A stretch of 56,997 bases of DNA from CSSed11-175R1 sp041685735 (GTDB lineage: Bacteria; Actinomycetota; Nitriliruptoria; Nitriliruptorales; Nitriliruptoraceae): the NCBI GenBank assembly GCA_041685735.1, contig JAWLFE010000017.1, positions 1 through 56,997 on the forward strand, given 5' to 3'. Below the pieces are notes generated by a model. That model searched no databases. It saw only the letters and a program-made list of their open reading frames with translations, and was not told where the DNA came from. A program made the translations under genes and the position numbers. Position 1 is the first letter of the stretch, and each line of letters starts with the position of its first letter. Of the stretch, positions 26,129-34,852 are shown one piece after another.

Positions 26129-26227
26129 CACACTAGGGCTCGGTTCGCCGGTGCGGCAACGCGGGAGGGGAGAGCCGCGTCGGTCCGCGCACGGACCGGT
26201 CCGATCGACCTCGCAAGGATCCTGCCC

Positions 26228-27469
26228 ATGGACATGCCCCACGGTTCGACGTTCGTCACCCACCTCGAATGCAGCATGACGGGCGAGCGCTACCCCGCCG
26301 ACCAACTGCACAACCTGTCGGACGCGGGCAAGCCGCTGCTGGTCCGCTACGACCTGCCGGCGATCGCCGCCGCGGTCGACCGTGACGAGCTCGCCACCCG
26401 GGAACCAGACCTGTGGCGCTACCGCGAGTTCCTGCCGGTCCGCCCGGAGAACATCGTGTCGCTCGGCGAGACCATGACCCCGCTGATCGAACTCGACAAC
26501 ACCGCGGAGCGGCTCGGTGGGGGCACGATCATCGTCAAGGACGAAGGGCGTCTGCCGACCGGGTCGTTCAAGGCCCGGGGCCTGGTCATGGCGGTCTCGA
26601 TGGCCAAGCAGCTGGGGGTCACGAGCATCGCGATGCCGACCAACGGCAACGCCGGTGCGGCGCTCGCGGCCTACGGCAGCCGTGCCGGGATCGAGACGTT
26701 CGTGTTCTGTCCGGCCGACACCCCGGAGATCAACGTCCGTGAGATCGCGCTGCAGGGTGCCCACACCTACCGGGTCAACGGCCTGATCGACACCTGCGGG
26801 CGCATCGTCGGCGAGGGCAAGGAGGCGACCGGGTGGTTCGACGTCTCGACCTTGAAGGAGCCCTACCGCATCGAGGGCAAGAAGACGATGGGCTACGAAC
26901 TCGCCGAGCAGCTCGGTTGGGAGGTCCCCGACGTCATCTTCTACCCGACCGGTGGTGGCACCGGGCTGATCGGGATGTGGAAGGCGTTCGCCGAGCTCGA
27001 GGCTGTCGGCTGGCTCGGCCAGCAGCGACCGCGGATGGTCGCGGTCCAGGCCGAGGGCTGCGCACCGATGGTGCGCGCCTACGAGGCCGGCGTGGAGCAC
27101 GCGGATCGCTGGGAGGACGCCCACACCGTGGCGGCCGGGATCCGGGTGCCGGCCGCCGTCGGCGATTTCCTGATCCTCCGTGCGGTGCGTGAGTCGGGCG
27201 GCTTCGCCATCGCGGTCAGCGACGATGCGATCGAACAGGCGCGGGTCGAGGTCGCCGCGGACGATGGTCTGCTGCTGTGTCCGGAGGGCGCCGCCACGTT
27301 CGCGGCCTACAAGCAGTCACTCGCTGACGGACGCATCTCGACCGACGACCGGGCCGTGCTGTTCAACTGCGGGTCGGGTCTGAAGTACCCGATGCCCGAC
27401 CAGGCCGACACCGTCGATGCCGACGCGCCGGTCGACTACGCCGCACTACTCGCCGCGGCACGGGGCTGA
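26228..27469 (+). CDS. Threonine-synthase-like PLP enzyme
   Basis: A 413-residue fold-type II PLP enzyme. The PLP lysine is in LPTGSFKARG, the phosphate-binding loop is PTGGGTGLIG, and MPTNGNAGAALAAYGSRAG is the Asn-containing substrate loop. The N-terminal LECSMTGERYPADQL matches the degenerate zinc-ribbon head seen in many threonine synthases. It is the first gene of an operon of sugar enzymes, six bases before the dehydrogenase, which is an odd place for amino-acid biosynthesis. Archaeal cysteate synthase is a known threonine-synthase paralogue, so a related beta-replacement reaction is possible; plain threonine synthase remains the simplest name. Confidence 0.82.
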   Translation: MDMPHGSTFVTHLECSMTGERYPADQLHNLSDAGKPLLVRYDLPAIAAAVDRDELATREPDLWRYREFLPVRPENIVSLGETMTPLIELDNTAERLGGGTIIVKDEGRLPTGSFKARGLVMAVSMAKQLGVTSIAMPTNGNAGAALAAYGSRAGIETFVFCPADTPEINVREIALQGAHTYRVNGLIDTCGRIVGEGKEATGWFDVSTLKEPYRIEGKKTMGYELAEQLGWEVPDVIFYPTGGGTGLIGMWKAFAELEAVGWLGQQRPRMVAVQAEGCAPMVRAYEAGVEHADRWEDAHTVAAGIRVPAAVGDFLILRAVRESGGFAIAVSDDAIEQARVEVAADDGLLLCPEGAATFAAYKQSLADGRISTDDRAVLFNCGSGLKYPMPDQADTVDADAPVDYAALLAAARG

Positions 27470-27474
27470 CGGCG

Positions 27475-28431
27475 ATGACCGACATCATCATCACCGAGTT
27501 CATGGACGAGGATGCGGTCGACCGGCTGCGCGAGGCGTACGACGTGCGCTACGACCCGGCCCTGGTCGACGACCGCGAGACGCTCGCGGCGCTGCTCGGT
27601 CAGGCCACGGCGCTGATCGTGCGCAACCGGACGGTCGTCGACGAGCCGCTGCTCGCCGCTGCCCCGGATCTGCGGGTCGTCGGACGCCTGGGGGTCGGCC
27701 TCGACAACATCGATGTCGCCGCCTGTGACGCCCGGAGCATCGCGGTGATCCCCGCCACCGGCGCCAACGCGGTGTCGGTCGCTGAGTACGTGGTTGCCTC
27801 CCTGCTGGTGCTGCGACGTGGCGGGGTCTTCCACGCCACCGACCGACTCGTCGCCGGTGGCTGGCCACGGCAGGAACTGGTCGGCCACGAGGTCGCCGGT
27901 ATGCGTCTCGGACTCATCGGCCTGGGCGGGATCGCCCGCCTGGTCGCAGACCGCGTGCAGGCCCTCGGTGTCTCCGTTGCCGCGTACGACCCGTTCCTGG
28001 CCGACGACGACTCCATCTGGCAGCAGGTGCAACGCCACGAGGATGTCGCGGAACTGCTGCCCGTCAGCGATGCCGTGAGCCTGCACGTCCCGCTGACCCC
28101 GGAGACCCACCACCTGCTGGACGCGGCTGCACTGGCGTTGCTGCCGCGCGGCGCGCTCGTCATCAACACGGCGCGGGGCGGCATCGTGGACGAGGCGGCT
28201 CTCGCCGACGCGCTCACCGACGGGCGGCTCGGTGGTGCCGCGCTGGACGTGTTCGAACAGGAGCCACTCGACGACATCGCCGTGGCACGGTTCGCCGACG
28301 TCCCGAACCTCCTGCTGACCCCGCACGTCGCCGGGGTGACGGTCGAATCCAACGTCGCGGTCAGCGCCCTCGTCGCCGACCGTGTCCGCGAGGTGCTCGA
28401 CGCGACCGATCCGGCTCCGGAGACGCCATGA
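27475..28431 (+). CDS. D-2-hydroxyacid dehydrogenase (SerA/SlcC-like)
   Basis: A 318-residue NAD-dependent dehydrogenase. Seen: substrate-domain loop VGRLGVGLDNIDV, NAD loop GLIGLGGIARLVA, the catalytic Arg in INTARGGIVDE, Glu in DVFEQEPL, and His in LTPHVAGVT. D-3-phosphoglycerate dehydrogenases and (S)-sulfolactate dehydrogenase SlcC belong to this family, and the regulatory C-terminal domain of SerA is absent. In this operon it could oxidise the 2-hydroxyacid made by the aldehyde dehydrogenase. Its ATG overlaps nothing upstream, but its stop overlaps the kinase start (ATGA). Confidence 0.88.
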   Translation: MTDIIITEFMDEDAVDRLREAYDVRYDPALVDDRETLAALLGQATALIVRNRTVVDEPLLAAAPDLRVVGRLGVGLDNIDVAACDARSIAVIPATGANAVSVAEYVVASLLVLRRGGVFHATDRLVAGGWPRQELVGHEVAGMRLGLIGLGGIARLVADRVQALGVSVAAYDPFLADDDSIWQQVQRHEDVAELLPVSDAVSLHVPLTPETHHLLDAAALALLPRGALVINTARGGIVDEAALADALTDGRLGGAALDVFEQEPLDDIAVARFADVPNLLLTPHVAGVTVESNVAVSALVADRVREVLDATDPAPETP

Positions 28432-29327
28432 CCCGGGTGGCGTGCGTGGGCCTGGCGGTGCTGGACCTGGTCTTCGAGGTCCCCACCCTGCCATCCGGAC
28501 CCGGCAAGAACTTCGCGCGCGACCTGCGGCACGTCGGCGGTGGCCCGGCCGCCAACGGTGCGGTCACCGTCGCTCGTCTGGGCGGTACGGCGACCTTCGT
28601 GGGCGCCGTCGGTGACGACCTGACCGGGACCCGCATCGCCGATGACCTGACCGCGGCGGGCATCGACACCAGCAACCTCGAGGTGGTGGCGGGGACGACG
28701 TCACCGACCTCCGCGGTCATGGTCGATGCCGTCGGTGAGCGCATGATCGTCAACCACCTGGATCCGTCCCTGCATGCGGGCGCGACCGCGGACGCGGCCG
28801 CGTTCCGTGGCGCCGATGCGGTGCTCGCCGACCTGCGTTGGCCCGCCGGTGCCCGGGTGGGCCTGGAGGCCGCCGCGGCCGCGAGGATCCCCGGTGTGCT
28901 CGACTACGACCTGACGACCCCGATCGACGATGCACCGTTGCTCGCGGCCGCGTCACACATCGCGTTCGCCGCGCCGGCATTGGAGGCACGGTCCGGGGCG
29001 TCGGACCCGGCCGACGGGCTCGCGCGCATGGCCGAGCGCACCGATGCGTGGCTCGCGGTCACGGTCGGTGCGCACGGGGTGTACTGGTTGGACGACGGCA
29101 CGGTGCGCCACCTGCCCGCGTTCGACGTCGAGGTGGTAGACACCCTGGGGGCGGGCGATGTCTTCCACGGTGCCCTGGCGCTGTCCCTGGCCAACGGACG
29201 ACCACCCGGGGACGCGGTCCATGAGGCCAGCGCGGCCGCAGCCCTCAAGTGCACCCGACCTGGCGGCCGCGCAGGTATCCCCGACGCGGATGCGCTCACG
29301 ACCTTCCTGACGAACCGAGGACGATGA
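28428..29327 (+). CDS. PfkB-family sugar kinase
   Basis: A 299-residue ribokinase-fold kinase. Seen: N-terminal VGGGPAANGAVTVARLGG (read here as GGGPAANGAV) and the C-terminal signature DTLGAGDVFHGAL with the catalytic Asp. The family phosphorylates ribose, fructose, tagatose 6-phosphate, or 6-deoxy-6-sulfofructose (YihV). Followed directly by a LacD/YihT-type aldolase, it probably phosphorylates a ketose at C1. It overlaps both neighbours by a few bases, so the five genes form one translationally coupled unit. Confidence 0.9.
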   Translation: MTRVACVGLAVLDLVFEVPTLPSGPGKNFARDLRHVGGGPAANGAVTVARLGGTATFVGAVGDDLTGTRIADDLTAAGIDTSNLEVVAGTTSPTSAVMVDAVGERMIVNHLDPSLHAGATADAAAFRGADAVLADLRWPAGARVGLEAAAAARIPGVLDYDLTTPIDDAPLLAAASHIAFAAPALEARSGASDPADGLARMAERTDAWLAVTVGAHGVYWLDDGTVRHLPAFDVEVVDTLGAGDVFHGALALSLANGRPPGDAVHEASAAAALKCTRPGGRAGIPDADALTTFLTNRGR

Positions 29328-30367
29328 TGGAACTCTCAGCCGGCAAGCTCTGGGGCCTGCGGCGACTGGCGGATGACGCCGGACGCTTCAAGATGGTCGC
29401 GGTCGACCAGCGCCCGCCCGTCAAGAACCTGATCAAGGACAAGCGGGAGGACGGGCAGGCGCCCTACGCCGACGTTGCGACCGTCAAGTCGCTGCTGGTC
29501 GAGGAGTTGCACCGGGAAGCCTCGGCGCTCCTGCTCGACCCGCACTTCGCCTACCCGACCGCGATCCAGCACGTCCCGGCCTCGCGAGGGCTGCTGCTGA
29601 CGCTGGAGGACTCCGTCTTCGAGGACACGCCGGGGGGCCGCCGGTCCTCGCCGATCGACGACTGGAGCGTCGGCAAGATCAAGCGCGCCGGCGGTGATGC
29701 CGTCAAGGTACTCGCGTGGTACCGCCCGGACGCCAGCGATGAGGTCATCGCCCACCAGCAGGAGTTCGTCGCGACGATCGGTGACGCCTGCCGCCGCTAC
29801 GACATCCCCTACCTGCTGGAACTCCTCGTCCACCCGATGGGCCCGGATGCCGCCCCCGTCGCCGATCACGGTGACGCGGTCCTGCGATCGGTCGAGGCCT
29901 TCGCTGACGACCGCTTCGGCGTGGACGTCTTCAAGCTGGAGAGCCCCGTCGCCCCCGGGCACGTGCCCGATCCCGACGGCGGCGGATCGGACACCGCCGA
30001 TGCCCAGGCGCTGTTCGACCAGATGGGTCGGATCGCCGGTCGGCCGTGGGTCATGCTGTCCGCCGGTGCCACCGCCGCGGACTTCTTCCGCGTCTGTGCG
30101 TTCTCGTACCGTGCCGGCGCCAGCGGCTACCTCGCCGGACGTGCGATCTGGTGGGACGCCCTGCAGGCCTACCCCGACATCGACGCCGTCCGCCAGGGCC
30201 TGTCCACGCAGGCGGTCGACTACATGCGCGACCTCAACGGGCTCACGGACGCGACCGCCCTGCCGTGGCACGACCACCCGGTCTTCGGCGACGAGGGCCC
30301 GGTCCTGGCCGGCGCCGGTCCGGAGTTCCGGCACGGCTACCCGGAGGCCGAGGAGGTCAGGGCATGA
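29324..30367 (+). CDS. Class I ketose-phosphate aldolase of the LacD/YihT family
   Basis: A 347-residue TIM-barrel aldolase. Family landmarks are AVDQRPPVKNLI near the N-terminus, ASALLLDPHFAYP, SVGKIKRAGGDAVKVLAWY, IPYLLELLVHP and the Schiff-base lysine region DVFKLESPVAPGHV. LacD cleaves tagatose 1,6-bisphosphate and YihT cleaves 6-deoxy-6-sulfofructose 1-phosphate; both yield dihydroxyacetone phosphate and a second triose. The C-terminal 60 residues after WWDALQAYPD extend slightly beyond LacD. It starts within the stop of the kinase gene and ends within the start of the isomerase-like gene. Confidence 0.85.
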   Translation: MMELSAGKLWGLRRLADDAGRFKMVAVDQRPPVKNLIKDKREDGQAPYADVATVKSLLVEELHREASALLLDPHFAYPTAIQHVPASRGLLLTLEDSVFEDTPGGRRSSPIDDWSVGKIKRAGGDAVKVLAWYRPDASDEVIAHQQEFVATIGDACRRYDIPYLLELLVHPMGPDAAPVADHGDAVLRSVEAFADDRFGVDVFKLESPVAPGHVPDPDGGGSDTADAQALFDQMGRIAGRPWVMLSAGATAADFFRVCAFSYRAGASGYLAGRAIWWDALQAYPDIDAVRQGLSTQAVDYMRDLNGLTDATALPWHDHPVFGDEGPVLAGAGPEFRHGYPEAEEVRA

Positions 30368-31776
30368 CCACGATCGGCATCCTGCCCCTCGCCCGCTCCA
30401 CCTTCGACGTGCCCTTCGCGGAGACGGTCCGCGACGACGCGATCCGTGCCCTCGGCGACCTCGATGTCGAGGTGGTCGGGGCCACGGATCTGCTGCTCGA
30501 CGGCGACGCCACGGACCAGGCCATCACGGCCCTGGCGACCCACGACCTCGATCTGCTGCTGGTCCTGCAGGTGACGTTCACGGACGCGAACGCGATCGTG
30601 CGCGCCGCGGAGCGCATCGACGCACCGCTGGCGCTGTGGGCGTTCCCCGAGGACCGGACCGGCGGACGGCTGCGCATCAACTCGTTCTGTGGGATCAACC
30701 TCGCCGGCCATGCGCTCACCGACGCCGGGCACACCTACGACTACCTCTACCGGTCGAGCGGCGATCCGGCCGCCCTGGAGGAGCTCCGCGCCATGCTGGG
30801 CGGGCGGGAGCGCCGGGCGACGATGTGGGCGCCGGCGCCCGACCTGTCCACCCTCCCTGACGAGGCGGTCGCGGCGGCCACGGCGGTCCGTGACCAGCTG
30901 CGGGCCTCCCGGATCGGGCTGTTCGGCGACCACCCGGACGGCTTCCATCCCTGCCGCTACGACCCCGGCATGCTGGACGCGACCGTCGGGATCGGCGTCG
31001 ACCGGATCGAACTCGACGAGCTGTTCGCTGCGGCGCGGGACGTCCCGGCCGATGACCGTGTGACCGTCCGGGCCCGGGTGGGCGCGACGCTCGACGGGGT
31101 GGACGACGTCGATCAGGAGGCGCTGGGCAAGACGCTCGACACGTACTCGACCCTGCGCACGATGGCCGACGACCGCGGCTGGAGCGGCGTCGCGGTGCGG
31201 TGCTGGCCGGAGATGTTCACCGACCACGGCGGTGCGGCCTGTGCCGCGATGGCCATGCTCACCGACGAGGACGTCCCGGCCGCGTGCGAACGCGACGTCT
31301 ACGGCAACGTCACCGAGGTGGCGCTCGCGGCGCTGACCGACGGTGCACCGGCCTTCATCGCGGACCTGGTCGATCTGGACCGTGACTCGGAGACCGGCGT
31401 GCTGTGGCACTGCGGGCTCGCGCCGCTGTCGATGGCCGATCCCGACGTGCGGCCCAAGGCGGGGCTGCACTCCAACCGCCAGAAGCCCTTGGTCCACGAG
31501 TTCCCGTTGAAGCCGGGGCGCATCACCATCGCCCGGCTGCACCAGAGCCCGGAGGGCCTCGCGCTCGTCATCGCGGGCGGCGAGATGCTGCAGGCACCGG
31601 CGAGCTTCTCCGGCACCTCCGGGGTCTGCCGGTTCGATCGCGATGCCGACGGGATGTTGGCCGCGATCATGGACCACGGCCTGGAGCACCACTACGCCTT
31701 CGTCTACGCGGATATCCGCGACGAACTGCGCGCGCTGGCGTCGCTGTGGGGCATCAAGGTGCTGGAGATCGCCTGA
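30364..31776 (+). CDS. L-fucose/L-arabinose isomerase-fold protein
   Basis: A 470-residue protein of the FucI/AraA fold. GILPLARSTFDVPFAE opens the N-terminal Rossmann-like domain, DLLLVLQVTFTDAN and FPEDRTGGRLRINSFCGIN follow, and the C-terminal barrel has CWPEMFTDHGGAACAAMAML and CERDVYGNVTE with possible metal ligands (Glu, Asp, His), plus WHCGLAPLSM. Members interconvert aldoses and ketoses with a divalent metal. The exact sugar cannot be read. Being the last gene of the kinase-aldolase operon, it probably makes the ketose that the kinase phosphorylates. It ends 15 bases from the convergent sulfatase. Confidence 0.8.
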   Translation: MTTIGILPLARSTFDVPFAETVRDDAIRALGDLDVEVVGATDLLLDGDATDQAITALATHDLDLLLVLQVTFTDANAIVRAAERIDAPLALWAFPEDRTGGRLRINSFCGINLAGHALTDAGHTYDYLYRSSGDPAALEELRAMLGGRERRATMWAPAPDLSTLPDEAVAAATAVRDQLRASRIGLFGDHPDGFHPCRYDPGMLDATVGIGVDRIELDELFAAARDVPADDRVTVRARVGATLDGVDDVDQEALGKTLDTYSTLRTMADDRGWSGVAVRCWPEMFTDHGGAACAAMAMLTDEDVPAACERDVYGNVTEVALAALTDGAPAFIADLVDLDRDSETGVLWHCGLAPLSMADPDVRPKAGLHSNRQKPLVHEFPLKPGRITIARLHQSPEGLALVIAGGEMLQAPASFSGTSGVCRFDRDADGMLAAIMDHGLEHHYAFVYADIRDELRALASLWGIKVLEIA

Positions 31777-31791
31777 GCGGTCGAGCGGTGC

Positions 31792-33183
31792 TCAGGGCGC
31801 GTCGCCGAGCTCGGCCTGCAGACGCCACAGCTGTTCGGTCAACTCCCCCACCACCTCGGCGTAGCCGGGGTCGTCGTACACGCTGTGGACCTCGCCTGGA
31901 TCCTCGTGGAGGTCGAACAATTCCCACTCCGGGCCGCCACCGTCACCGTCGTAGCGGATCAGCTTGTAGCGGTGGGTGCGGATCCCGTAGTGAGCCTGCA
32001 CCGCGTGGTCCGGATCGATGTGCATCCAGTAGCGGTAGTACATCTGCTGGCGCCAGTCGTCCGGCGTCCGCCCCTGCAGCAGCGGCCGGAAGCTGACCCC
32101 CTGCATCTCGTCGGGGATCGCGACCCCGGCCAGCTCCAGGAAGGTCGGTGCGACGTCGACGTTCAGCACCATGTCGGTGTTGACCGAGCCGTCCGGCACC
32201 TCCCGCGGGTAGCGGAGCAGGAACGGCATCCGCAGGGACTCCTCGTACATGAAGCGCTTGTCGTACCAGCCGTGGTCACCCAGGAAGAAGCCCTGATCCG
32301 AGGTGTAGACCACCACCGTGTTGTCCGTCAGGCCCTCCGCGTCCAACCAGTCCAGCGTGCGGCTGAGGTTCTCATCGATCGCGGCCACGCACCGCAGGTA
32401 GTCCTTGATGTAGCGCTGGAACTTCCAGCGCTTCTCCTCCGCGGGGGACAGACCGTCGGGCGTCGGGACCTTGAGGTCGTCGAGCTTCAGGTCCCGATCG
32501 ATGCGCATCCGGGCGTTGCGCGCGGCGCTGGCCCGGTGCGAGTAGTCGTCGTCGAAGGTGGCCGGGAGTGGGACCTCGAGGTCCTCGAACAGGTGCGCAT
32601 GCCGCGGTGCCGGTTCCCAGTTGCGGTGCGGGGCCTTGTGGTGGAGCTTGAGCATGAACGGACGGTCCGGGTCGCGGTGCGCGAGCCAGTCGAGCGACAG
32701 GTCGGTGATGATGTCGGTGACGTAGCCGGGCACGACGCGGCGTTCTCCCTCAGGGTCCGCGGTCTCGCCCGCCTTCCACCGGATCAGTTCCGGATCGGTG
32801 TAGTCACCCTGATCGGGCAGCACGTCCCAGTAGTCGAACCCGGTGGGATCGTGGACACCCCCGTGCCCGAGGTGCCACTTGCCGACCACGGCGGTCTGGT
32901 AGCCGGCCGTCTGGAGCAGCTTCGGGAAGGTCGTCCGTCGGCCGTCGAACGGCGTGTCCAGGCCGGTCACCCCGTTGGTGTGGTTGTAGGTCCCGGTCAG
33001 GATCGCCGCGCGGCTGGGCGTGCAGATCGAGTTCACACAGAAGCAGTTGTCGAACCGCATGCCGCCGTCGGCCAGCCGGTCGATCCCGGGGGTCTTGGTC
33101 AGGTGGCTGCCGTAGCTACTGATGGCGTGGGCCGCGTGGTCATCAGCCATGATGAACAGGAAGTTCGGGCGGGGGTCGGGCAC
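31792..33183 (-). CDS. Type I sulfatase without signal peptide
   Basis: A 463-residue sulfatase. The formylglycine site is C54-T-P-S-R58, and other metal and active-site parts are IMADDHAAHAISSYG, VVGKWHLGH, HHKAPHR and YTSDQGFFLGDHGWYDKR (split: YTSDQGFF, GDHGWYDKRF). The GTG at 33183 has AGGAG upstream, and the N-terminus PDPRPNFLFIMADD begins directly with the catalytic fold, so the enzyme is cytoplasmic. It therefore acts on a small, already imported sulfate ester. A sulfatase-modifying (formylglycine-generating) enzyme is needed and is not in the window. Convergence on the sugar operon suggests a sulfated sugar substrate. Confidence 0.9.
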   Translation of the reverse strand: MPDPRPNFLFIMADDHAAHAISSYGSHLTKTPGIDRLADGGMRFDNCFCVNSICTPSRAAILTGTYNHTNGVTGLDTPFDGRRTTFPKLLQTAGYQTAVVGKWHLGHGGVHDPTGFDYWDVLPDQGDYTDPELIRWKAGETADPEGERRVVPGYVTDIITDLSLDWLAHRDPDRPFMLKLHHKAPHRNWEPAPRHAHLFEDLEVPLPATFDDDYSHRASAARNARMRIDRDLKLDDLKVPTPDGLSPAEEKRWKFQRYIKDYLRCVAAIDENLSRTLDWLDAEGLTDNTVVVYTSDQGFFLGDHGWYDKRFMYEESLRMPFLLRYPREVPDGSVNTDMVLNVDVAPTFLELAGVAIPDEMQGVSFRPLLQGRTPDDWRQQMYYRYWMHIDPDHAVQAHYGIRTHRYKLIRYDGDGGGPEWELFDLHEDPGEVHSVYDDPGYAEVVGELTEQLWRLQAELGDAP

Positions 33184-33307
33184 GGGTACGGCTCCTGGTC
33201 GGGCGATCGGGGGTGGGTCGCCGGGCTCGGACAGCGGGCCGGCACGAGACGACTATGGTCGTGGACACGAGCAACCGAGAGCAAGCACCCGACCGCAAGG
33301 AACCACC

Positions 33308-33736
33308 ATGACCGATCGCACCGCTTCCGCCGTCTGGTCCGGCACCCTCTTCGAAGGCTCCGGCACCATCAACCTCGATTCGTCGGGCCTGGTCAGCGAC
33401 GCACCCGTGTCGTGGCCGGCACGGGCCGAGGAGCCGGGCGGCAAGACCAGCCCGGAGGAACTCATCGCCGCCGCCCACGCATCCTGCTACTCGATGGCGT
33501 TGTCGAAGGCGCTCGCGGACAACGGCACGCCTGCGGACAAGCTCGAGACCTCCGCCACCGTGACGTTCGTCCCCGGCACCGGTATCACCAAGAGCGCGAT
33601 CACCGTGCGGGTCACCGCCCCGGGTCTGGACGACGATGGCCTGCAGACGGCCACACAGGGAGCCAAGGACGGCTGCCCGGTGTCCGGCGCGCTGGCCGAC
33701 AGTGTCGAGATCACCCTGGATGCCGCGTTCGCCTGA
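33308..33736 (+). CDS. OsmC-type organic hydroperoxide reductase
   Basis: A 142-residue OsmC/Ohr-family peroxidase. The two reactive cysteines are C60 in AAHASCYSMAL and C123 in AKDGCPVSGAL, and the length is standard. It reduces organic hydroperoxides, usually with lipoylated proteins as electron donors. The ATG at 33308 has AAGGA upstream; the frame is open earlier but lacks family similarity. It is divergent from the sulfatase, and a TATGGT -10 candidate sits at 33254. Confidence 0.92.
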   Translation: MTDRTASAVWSGTLFEGSGTINLDSSGLVSDAPVSWPARAEEPGGKTSPEELIAAAHASCYSMALSKALADNGTPADKLETSATVTFVPGTGITKSAITVRVTAPGLDDDGLQTATQGAKDGCPVSGALADSVEITLDAAFA

Positions 33737-33744
33737 TCGATCCA

Positions 33745-33775
33745 TCCCGGAGGTCGTTGGCGTCCCGGAGGTCGT
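33745..33775 (+). repeat. Duplicated ribosome-binding segment before tdh
   Basis: TCCCGGAGGTCGT occurs at 33745-33757 and again at 33763-33775. Only the second copy is at normal distance (seven bases) from the GTG of tdh. Confidence 0.7.
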
Positions 33776-33778
33776 GAC

Positions 33779-34810
33779 GTGAAGGCGTTGGTCAAGGCTG
33801 CAGCCGGCGAGGGCCTGGTGCTCCAGGAGGTCCCGGAGCCCGAGGTCGGGATCAACGATGTCCTCGTGCGCGTCACGACCACCGGGATCTGCGGGACCGA
33901 CCTGCACATCCGGGCCTGGGACGACTGGGCCAAGGGCGCGGTGCGTGCCCCGCTCACCGTCGGCCACGAGTTCGTGGGTGTTGTCGTCGACGTCGGCGAC
34001 AACGTCAACGATTTCGCACCCGGGGACCGCGTCTCCGGTGAAGGGCACCTGGTCTGTGGTCGGTGTCGCAACTGCATGGCCGGTCGCCGACACCTGTGTG
34101 CGGCGACCGAGACGGTCGGCGTGACCCGGGACGGTGCCTTCGCGGAACTGATCTCGCTGCCGATGACCAACCTGTGGCGGCACGCCGACGATGTGCCCGA
34201 CGACGTCGCGGCGATCTTCGACCCCCTCGGCAACGCCGTGCACTCGGCCCTGAAGTTCCGGGTGCTCGGTGAGGACATCCTGATCACCGGTGCCGGCCCC
34301 ATCGGGCAGATGGCGGCGGCGGTGGTGCGCCACGCGGGGGCCCACCACGTGGTCATCACCGACGTGAACCCGGATCGCCTCCGACAGTCGCACGCGATGG
34401 GGGTCAGCCGCACCGTCGACGTCCGGCATGAGTCACTGGCCGAGGTGCAGCGCGAGCTCGGGATGGTCGAAGGGTTCGACGTCGCCCTGGAGATGTCGGG
34501 ACAGCCCGCGGCGATGCACGACATCATCGCCAACATGTCGCACGGCGGTCGCATCGCGATGCTCGGGATCCCCACCGAGGACTTCCCGATCGACTGGACC
34601 ACGGTCGTGTTCAACATGCTCACGATCCGGGGGATCTACGGTCGGGAGATGTACGAGACCTGGTACGCCATGACGGTGATGCTGCAGTCCGGATTGGACA
34701 TCTCACCGGTCATCACCCACCGTTTCTCCCACCGGGACTTCGAGGAGGCGTTCGACACCGCCGCCGACGGACGTGCCGGCAAGGTCCTGCTGGACTGGAC
34801 CGACGCCTGA
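33779..34810 (+). CDS. tdh: L-threonine 3-dehydrogenase
   Basis: A 343-residue zinc-dependent medium-chain dehydrogenase. Catalytic zinc ligands are C38 (GICGTDLH) and H63-E64 (VGHEF), structural zinc cysteines are 93, 96, 99 and 107 (LVCGRCRNCMAGRRHLC), and the NAD loop is ITGAGPIGQMA. These match the Tdh subgroup, which oxidises threonine to 2-amino-3-oxobutyrate. The next gene encodes the partner ligase, 42 bases downstream, completing the two-step route to glycine and acetyl-CoA. The GTG start follows GGAGG by seven bases. Confidence 0.93.
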   Translation: MKALVKAAAGEGLVLQEVPEPEVGINDVLVRVTTTGICGTDLHIRAWDDWAKGAVRAPLTVGHEFVGVVVDVGDNVNDFAPGDRVSGEGHLVCGRCRNCMAGRRHLCAATETVGVTRDGAFAELISLPMTNLWRHADDVPDDVAAIFDPLGNAVHSALKFRVLGEDILITGAGPIGQMAAAVVRHAGAHHVVITDVNPDRLRQSHAMGVSRTVDVRHESLAEVQRELGMVEGFDVALEMSGQPAAMHDIIANMSHGGRIAMLGIPTEDFPIDWTTVVFNMLTIRGIYGREMYETWYAMTVMLQSGLDISPVITHRFSHRDFEEAFDTAADGRAGKVLLDWTDA

Positions 34811-34852
34811 CCCACGACTCACCGACGCTTGACCGACACACCGGAGACCGTG

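Noticed and set aside
26101..26227. Threonine or other riboswitch before the threonine-synthase-like gene
   Set aside because: Only 127 bases with a short DNA palindrome; no conserved riboswitch core recognised.
18495..33183. Confident sulfoquinovose pathway
   Set aside because: No sulfoquinovosidase, sulfolactate exporter or sulfolyase is seen, and a sulfatase cannot cleave a C-S bond. Kept as one of several hypotheses.
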